Source of the DNA: Parvibaculum sp964560165
GTDB taxonomy: Bacteria > Pseudomonadota > Alphaproteobacteria > Parvibaculales > Parvibaculaceae
Assembly: GCA_964560165.1 (NCBI GenBank)
Contig: CAZLLB010000142.1
Coordinates: 1 to 8,575 of the forward strand
Direction: 5' to 3'
Length of the DNA stretch: 8,575 nucleotides
Part shown: positions 5,152-8,575 of the stretch, one piece after another
Numbering within the stretch: position 1 is the first letter of the stretch
How the letters are laid out: the number at the start of each line of letters is the position of its first letter
Program-made: the position numbers and the translations under genes
Notes under the pieces: model-generated
What the model saw: only the letters and a program-made list of their open reading frames with translations
Database searches by the model: none
Told to the model about the DNA's origin: nothing

Positions 5152-6152
5152 CGCTTCTGGAGCAGCCGCGCTGCCACGGGCGCGAAATAGGTCAGCACGC
5201 CATCGGCGCCTGCGCGTTTGAAGCCCATCAGGCTTTCCAGAACCACGCGGTCGTGGTCGAGCCAGCCGTTCTGAATTGCGCCGGCCAGCATCGAGTATTC
5301 GCCGCTAACCTGGTAGGCGAAGGTCGGCAGGCCGAATGTCGTTTTCACGCGATGAAGCACGTCGAGATAGGGCATTCCCGGTTTCACCATCACCATGTCG
5401 GCCCCCTCGGCAATGTCGAGCGCAACTTCGCGCAGTGCCTCGTCGCCATTTGCCGGGTCCATCTGATAGGTGCGCTTGTCGCCCTTCAGCGCGCCAGACG
5501 AGCCAATGGCATCGCGAAACGGGCCGTAGAAAGCCGAGGCGAATTTCGCCGCATAGGACATGATCTGAGTATCGACATGACCGGCTTTTTCGAGCGCGGC
5601 GCGGATCGCCCCGACGCGGCCATCCATCATGTCGGAGGGCGCAATGATGTCGCAGCCCGCTTCGACCTGCATCAGTGATTGCTGCACCAGAACTTCGACC
5701 GTCTCGTCGTTGAGAATTCGCTCGCCATCCATCAGGCCGTCATGGCCGTGGCTGGTAAAGGGATCGAGCGCGGCATCGCAGAGCACACCGATCTGCGGGA
5801 ACTCTTTCTTGATCGCGCGTGTCGCCTGCGCGACGAGATTATTCGGATCGGTGGCGAGCGAGCCGGTCGGGTCGCGCTTTTCCAACGGCGTATGCGGGAA
5901 GAGCGCGATAACCGGAATGCCAAGGCTGACGGCCTCTTCAGCGGCACGCACCGTTTCGTCAACGCTCAGGCGATCAACGCCGGGCATGGAGTGGATCGCT
6001 TCGCGCTTTCCCTTGCCTTCGATCAGGAACAGCGGCCAGATAAGGTCGCTCGCCGATAGTGTATTTTCGGAGACGAGGCGGCGCGACCAGTCGGCCTTGC
6101 GATTACGGCGCAGACGGGTGGCGGGAAAGGCAGGCGCGTGACTGTTTTTCAT
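5148..6152 (-). CDS. hemB: Porphobilinogen synthase (delta-aminolevulinic acid dehydratase)
   Basis: The 334-residue enzyme condenses two 5-aminolevulinate molecules into porphobilinogen, the second common step of haem, chlorophyll and cobalamin synthesis, as a cytosolic homo-octamer. The two active-site lysines are K203 in SYAAKFASAFYGPFRDA and K257 in VMVKPGMPYLD. The metal loop DAALDPFTSHGHDG (126-139) has Asp at 126, 130 and 138 where zinc enzymes have cysteines, so it belongs to the magnesium-responsive, zinc-independent class usual in alphaproteobacteria. The N-terminal arm with RLRRNRK and GVDRLSVDE, and the QVSGEYSML segment (281-289), are also typical. Start ATG 6152 gives the expected length but has a weak ribosome binding site; an ATG at 6165 is out of frame. 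The gene is divergent from the valine-catabolism operon across a 156-bp spacer and overlaps the TetR stop by four bases. Confidence 0.97.
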   Translation of the reverse strand: MKNSHAPAFPATRLRRNRKADWSRRLVSENTLSASDLIWPLFLIEGKGKREAIHSMPGVDRLSVDETVRAAEEAVSLGIPVIALFPHTPLEKRDPTGSLATDPNNLVAQATRAIKKEFPQIGVLCDAALDPFTSHGHDGLMDGERILNDETVEVLVQQSLMQVEAGCDIIAPSDMMDGRVGAIRAALEKAGHVDTQIMSYAAKFASAFYGPFRDAIGSSGALKGDKRTYQMDPANGDEALREVALDIAEGADMVMVKPGMPYLDVLHRVKTTFGLPTFAYQVSGEYSMLAGAIQNGWLDHDRVVLESLMGFKRAGADGVLTYFAPVAARLLQKR

Positions 6153-6199
6153 AGCGCTGACTCATAACGCCTGTGCCCAGCCCGCGCAACGTGCCGCAG

Positions 6200-6205
6200 C
6201 GTCAA
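6200..6205 (-). promoter_or_regulatory. Candidate -35 box facing hemB
   Basis: On the minus strand 6205-6200 reads TTGACG, five of six to the sigma-70 -35 consensus, and lies 48 bases upstream of the hemB start. No good -10 hexamer is found at 16-18 bases, so the promoter call is weak. Five of its bases, TTGAC (6205-6201), belong to the left outer arm of the nested dyad. Confidence 0.25.
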
Positions 6206-6247
6206 CGGCCTTTTAAGGACCGCCGGTCCTTTTGAGGGTTCGTTGAC
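6201..6247. repeat. Nested inverted repeat in the hemB/acyl-CoA dehydrogenase spacer
   Basis: The inner element is a perfect 17-base dyad: AAGGACCG (6215-6222), a central C, then CGGTCCTT (6224-6231). Outside it, GTCAACG (6201-6207) is the exact reverse complement of CGTTGAC (6241-6247), centred one base away. The intervening 7 and 9 bases also pair partly if G-U is allowed, so a plus-strand RNA could fold into one nearly continuous 47-base hairpin. No gene ends here, and no T-run sits after the outer arm. It may be an operator serving both diverging genes or a dispersed palindromic element. Confidence 0.6.
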
Positions 6248-6271
6248 AGGGCAAAAGGCGGCCAGTATCAG
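6243..6271 (+). promoter_or_regulatory. Sigma-70-like promoter of the valine-catabolism operon
   Basis: TTGACA (6243-6248) is a consensus -35 box. After exactly 17 bases comes TATCAG (6266-6271), four of six to the -10 consensus. Transcription would begin near 6278, about 30 bases before ATG 6309, whose strong ribosome binding site GGAGGGAGG lies at 6295-6303. The -35 box overlaps the right outer arm of the nested dyad, so a protein bound there would affect initiation. Confidence 0.55.
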
Positions 6272-6308
6272 GGGCTAATTGCGCAAATGAGCGCGGAGGG
6301 AGGCATTC

Positions 6309-7448
6309 ATGCGGTTCGAACTCGGCGAAGATCAGCAGGCTTTTCAGGATATGGCGCGGGCTTTTGCCGCGGAGGAGCTTGCGCCTCATGCCGCCGAATG
6401 GGATCGTACCACCTTCTTTCCGGTGGAGACGCTTCGCAAGGCCGCAGCACTCGGCCTTGCTGGTATCTATGTGAGGGAAGACGTCGGCGGTTCGGCATTG
6501 ACGCGGCTTGATGCGGCGCTGGTCTTCGAGGCGCTCTCGGCGGGTTGCACCTCCACAGCCGCCTTCCTCTCGATCCACAATATGGCGTCGTGGATGATCG
6601 ACGCATTCGGCGATGAAACCTTGCGCCGGAAATATCTGCCGCGCCTCACGAGCATGGAATTGATCGCCAGCTATTGCCTGACGGAGCCCTCCGCAGGATC
6701 CGACGCCGCATCTCTGCGCACCAAAGCCGTGCGTGACGGCGATCACTATGTCATCAACGGTTCGAAGGCTTTCATCTCCGGTGGCGGCACATCCGACATT
6801 TATGTCTGCATGGTCCGCACGGGCGAAGCGGGCGCCAAGGGCGTCTCCTGCGTCGTCGTGGAAAAAGGCACGCCCGGCCTTTCCTTCGGCGCGCCGGAAA
6901 AGAAGATGGGCTGGAACTCGCAGCCAACCGCCCAGGTGATTTTTGAAGATTGCCGCGTGCCGGTTTCCAATCTCGTCGGCAAGGAAGGCGAGGGTTTCAA
7001 GATCGCGATGATGGGGCTTGATGGTGGACGCCTCAATATCGGCGCTTGCGCGCTCGGCACGGCGCGCGCCGCGCTCGACCGCGCCAAGGCCTATCTTGGC
7101 GAGCGCCAGCAATTCGGCAAGCCGCTCTCCTCGTTTCAGGCTTTGCAGTTCAAACTCGCCGACATGGCGACAGAGCTTGAAGCGGCGCGGCTGCTGCTCC
7201 TTCAGGCTGCCACCAAGGTCGATGCAAAGACGCCGGACGCCACGATGCACGCCGCAATGGCGAAGCGCTTCGCCACAGATGTCAGCTTCAACGTCGCTAA
7301 TGAGGCGCTGCAAATTCACGGTGGCTACGGTTATCTCAACGACTTCCCACTGGAGAGGCATGTACGTGACTTGCGTGTCCACCAGATCCTCGAAGGCACG
7401 AACGAGATCATGCGCGTCATCATCGCGCGCGAATTGTTGAAGAGCTGA
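6309..7448 (+). CDS. Isobutyryl-CoA dehydrogenase-like acyl-CoA dehydrogenase
   Basis: The 379-residue flavoprotein oxidises a short branched acyl-CoA, most likely isobutyryl-CoA to methacrylyl-CoA in valine breakdown, passing electrons to electron-transfer flavoprotein. It shows the three-domain acyl-CoA dehydrogenase layout: an N-terminal helical domain, the FAD/substrate loop YCLTEPSAGSDAASLRTKA (122-140) and FISGGG (155-160) in the beta domain, then the C-terminal helical domain with RQQFGKPLSSFQ (266-277), HGGYGYL (337-343) and the catalytic base E362 in HQILEGTNEIMR. The segment KKMGWNSQPTAQVIFEDC (198-215) closely resembles mammalian ACAD8, which argues for isobutyryl-CoA over butyryl- or isovaleryl-CoA. 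The next gene, the matching hydrolase two bases downstream, supports this. ATG 6309 is fixed by GGAGGGAGG five bases upstream. A long antisense open frame across the gene is a codon-bias shadow. Confidence 0.93.
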   Translation: MRFELGEDQQAFQDMARAFAAEELAPHAAEWDRTTFFPVETLRKAAALGLAGIYVREDVGGSALTRLDAALVFEALSAGCTSTAAFLSIHNMASWMIDAFGDETLRRKYLPRLTSMELIASYCLTEPSAGSDAASLRTKAVRDGDHYVINGSKAFISGGGTSDIYVCMVRTGEAGAKGVSCVVVEKGTPGLSFGAPEKKMGWNSQPTAQVIFEDCRVPVSNLVGKEGEGFKIAMMGLDGGRLNIGACALGTARAALDRAKAYLGERQQFGKPLSSFQALQFKLADMATELEAARLLLLQAATKVDAKTPDATMHAAMAKRFATDVSFNVANEALQIHGGYGYLNDFPLERHVRDLRVHQILEGTNEIMRVIIARELLKS

Positions 7449-7450
7449 GT

Positions 7451-8491
7451 ATGTCCGAAGAAGCCGAAGTCCTGTTTTCCCGCGAGGGCGTTGCCGGCAT
7501 CATCACGCTCAATCGCCCCAAGGCGCTCAATGCACTGACGCTCGGCATGGTTCGTGCGATCCATCCGCAATTGACCGCATGGGCGGCGGACGAAGCGGTG
7601 AAAGTCGTGATCGTCGAGGGCGCGGGCGAGAAGGCCTTTTGCGCGGGCGGCGATATTCGTGCTCTGCATGATTGGGGCAGGGCTGGCGACCGCGAGGTCA
7701 TCGACTTCTACCGCGAGGAATATCGCCTCAACACCTATATCAAGAATTACCCCAAGCCATATGTTGCGCTTATGGACGGCATCGACATGGGCGGCGGCGT
7801 CGGCGTTTCGGTCAACGGTTCGCATCGCGTGGCAACGGAGCGACTGACCTTCGCCATGCCCGAAACGGGCATTGGTCTATTTCCTGATGTTGGTGGCACC
7901 TATTTCCTGCCGCGTTGCCCCGGCGAGGTCGGCATGTTTCTCGCGCTGACAGGCGAGCGGCTGAAGGCGGCGGACGCAATACATGCAGGCATCGCTGATG
8001 TGTTTGTACCCGCCGAAAAACTTGCGGGATTGAAGGCGAAGCTCGCAGCGGGCGAAGGCGTCGATGCTATGCTCAAGACGTTCTCGGCGGATGCGGGCGT
8101 GCCGTCGATGGCCGCCAATCGCGCGCATATCGACACGCATTTTTCCAAAGGTTCCGTGTCGGAAATTGTTACCTCGCTGAAAGCCGATGGCGGCGAATGG
8201 GCCGTGAAGGTATTGGCGACGCTCGCCACCAAATCACCGACGAGCCTTCTGGTCGCCTATCGGCAGGTCCGCGAGGGCGCGAAGCTTTCCTTTGAAGAGG
8301 CAATGAAGCTCGAATTCCGGCTTACCAATCGCTTCATGCGCGGCCATGATTTCTATGAAGGCGTGCGTGCCATCATCATCGACAAGGATCAAAAGCCTCA
8401 ATGGAAGCCCGCGACGCTTGAAGCCGTCGCGCAAGGCGATGTTGATGCTTATTTTGCGACGCTTGGTTCCGACGAACTGACATTCGACTGA
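7451..8491 (+). CDS. 3-hydroxyisobutyryl-CoA hydrolase (enoyl-CoA hydratase superfamily)
   Basis: The 346-residue crotonase-fold protein hydrolyses 3-hydroxyisobutyryl-CoA to free 3-hydroxyisobutyrate, which releases CoA and lets the acid go to the next dehydrogenase. It is longer than a 260-residue hydratase, as expected of the HIBCH branch. Visible signatures are LNRPKALNALT (20-30), the oxyanion-hole AFCAGGDIRAL (62-72) and MGGGVGVS (113-120), and PETGIGLFPDVGGTYFLPR (137-155), where E138 and D146 match the catalytic acidic residues of HIBCH. The C-terminal part (KSPTSLLVAYRQ, LEFRLTNRF, DFYEGVRAIIIDKDQKPQW) is specific to this branch. It starts two bases after the acyl-CoA dehydrogenase stop, with GAAGAG in the end of that gene as ribosome binding site, so translation is probably coupled. 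The next gene follows 11 bases downstream. Confidence 0.95.
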   Translation: MSEEAEVLFSREGVAGIITLNRPKALNALTLGMVRAIHPQLTAWAADEAVKVVIVEGAGEKAFCAGGDIRALHDWGRAGDREVIDFYREEYRLNTYIKNYPKPYVALMDGIDMGGGVGVSVNGSHRVATERLTFAMPETGIGLFPDVGGTYFLPRCPGEVGMFLALTGERLKAADAIHAGIADVFVPAEKLAGLKAKLAAGEGVDAMLKTFSADAGVPSMAANRAHIDTHFSKGSVSEIVTSLKADGGEWAVKVLATLATKSPTSLLVAYRQVREGAKLSFEEAMKLEFRLTNRFMRGHDFYEGVRAIIIDKDQKPQWKPATLEAVAQGDVDAYFATLGSDELTFD

Positions 8492-8502
8492 GGGAGAGAG
8501 AT

Positions 8503-8575
8503 ATGGCGACGATCGGTTTCATCGGGCTCGGCAATATGGGCGGACCCATGGCGAAGAATCTCGCCAAGGCGGGCC
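8503..8575 (+). CDS. mmsB: 3-hydroxyisobutyrate dehydrogenase, N-terminal fragment (cut by window edge)
   Basis: Twenty-four codons are visible. They give MATIGFIGLGNMGGPMAKNLAKAG, the NAD(P)-binding strand and GxGxMGxxMA loop of beta-hydroxyacid dehydrogenases, closest in wording to MmsB/HIBADH (GLGNMGGPMAKNL). The enzyme would oxidise 3-hydroxyisobutyrate to methylmalonate semialdehyde, the step after the upstream hydrolase, which strongly supports the assignment. ATG 8503 is preceded by the purine-rich GGGAGAGAG (8492-8500), two bases before the start at its nearest end and well placed over its core. The catalytic lysine and cofactor-specificity loop lie outside the window. This is the second beta-hydroxyacid dehydrogenase in 6 kb. 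Confidence 0.88.
   Translation, partial: MATIGFIGLGNMGGPMAKNLAKAG

Noticed and set aside
5253..6141. Several plus-strand open frames opposite hemB
   Set aside because: They overlap one another and a complete, confidently identified hemB; their composition is that of reverse-complemented hemB codons.
6213..7382. 389-codon open frame on the minus strand across the acyl-CoA dehydrogenase gene
   Set aside because: It is fully antisense to a gene with complete family motifs. Its translation has no recognisable domain and is rich in Arg, His, Ala and Gly as expected from reading GC-rich codons backwards.

Overview
The window reads as an ordinary, gene-dense chromosomal segment of an alphaproteobacterium. 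The basis is moderately high GC with G/C-rich third positions, a HemB with an aspartate-type metal site, an ACAD8-like isobutyryl-CoA dehydrogenase followed by HIBCH and a 3-hydroxyisobutyrate dehydrogenase, and a group IV (alanine-racemase-fold) lysine/ornithine decarboxylase. A Hyphomicrobiales-like host is plausible, but I cannot name a genus from sequence alone. I see no transposase, integrase, tRNA, rRNA or CRISPR array, and no compositional break.

Layout. At the left edge a few minus-strand codons look like the start of ubiX. After about 260 bp without a gene comes a plus-strand FMN-dependent flavin reductase (284-772), convergent with a MarR-type regulator (777-1334, minus). A 168-bp divergent spacer with a stem-loop leads to a plus-strand group: a TonB-like-architecture membrane protein with an unrecognised cysteine-containing C-terminal domain (1503-2477), a beta-hydroxyacid dehydrogenase (2536-3414) and a PLP decarboxylase (3428-4594, TTG start with a strong ribosome binding site). 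A compact TetR regulator (4693-5151) follows, with its own promoter overlapped by a palindrome. It meets hemB (5148-6152, minus) tail to tail, and the two genes share the self-complementary tetranucleotide CTAG as both stop codons.

The right third is a distal valine-catabolism operon: acyl-CoA dehydrogenase (6309-7448), 3-hydroxyisobutyryl-CoA hydrolase (7451-8491) and the first 24 codons of 3-hydroxyisobutyrate dehydrogenase (8503 to the edge). Together they would convert isobutyryl-CoA to methylmalonate semialdehyde, with the step between the dehydrogenase and the hydrolase (methacrylyl-CoA hydration) supplied from elsewhere. The spacer between hemB and this operon carries a nested 47-bp inverted repeat whose outer arms contain the two diverging TTGAC -35-like boxes. 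This is the most striking non-coding signal in the window.

I did not find a convincing undescribed multi-gene system. The points most worth follow-up are the nested dyad at 6201-6247, the membrane protein with its orphan C-terminal domain, the pairing of a beta-hydroxyacid dehydrogenase with a decarboxylase, and the probable self-operator of the compact TetR protein.
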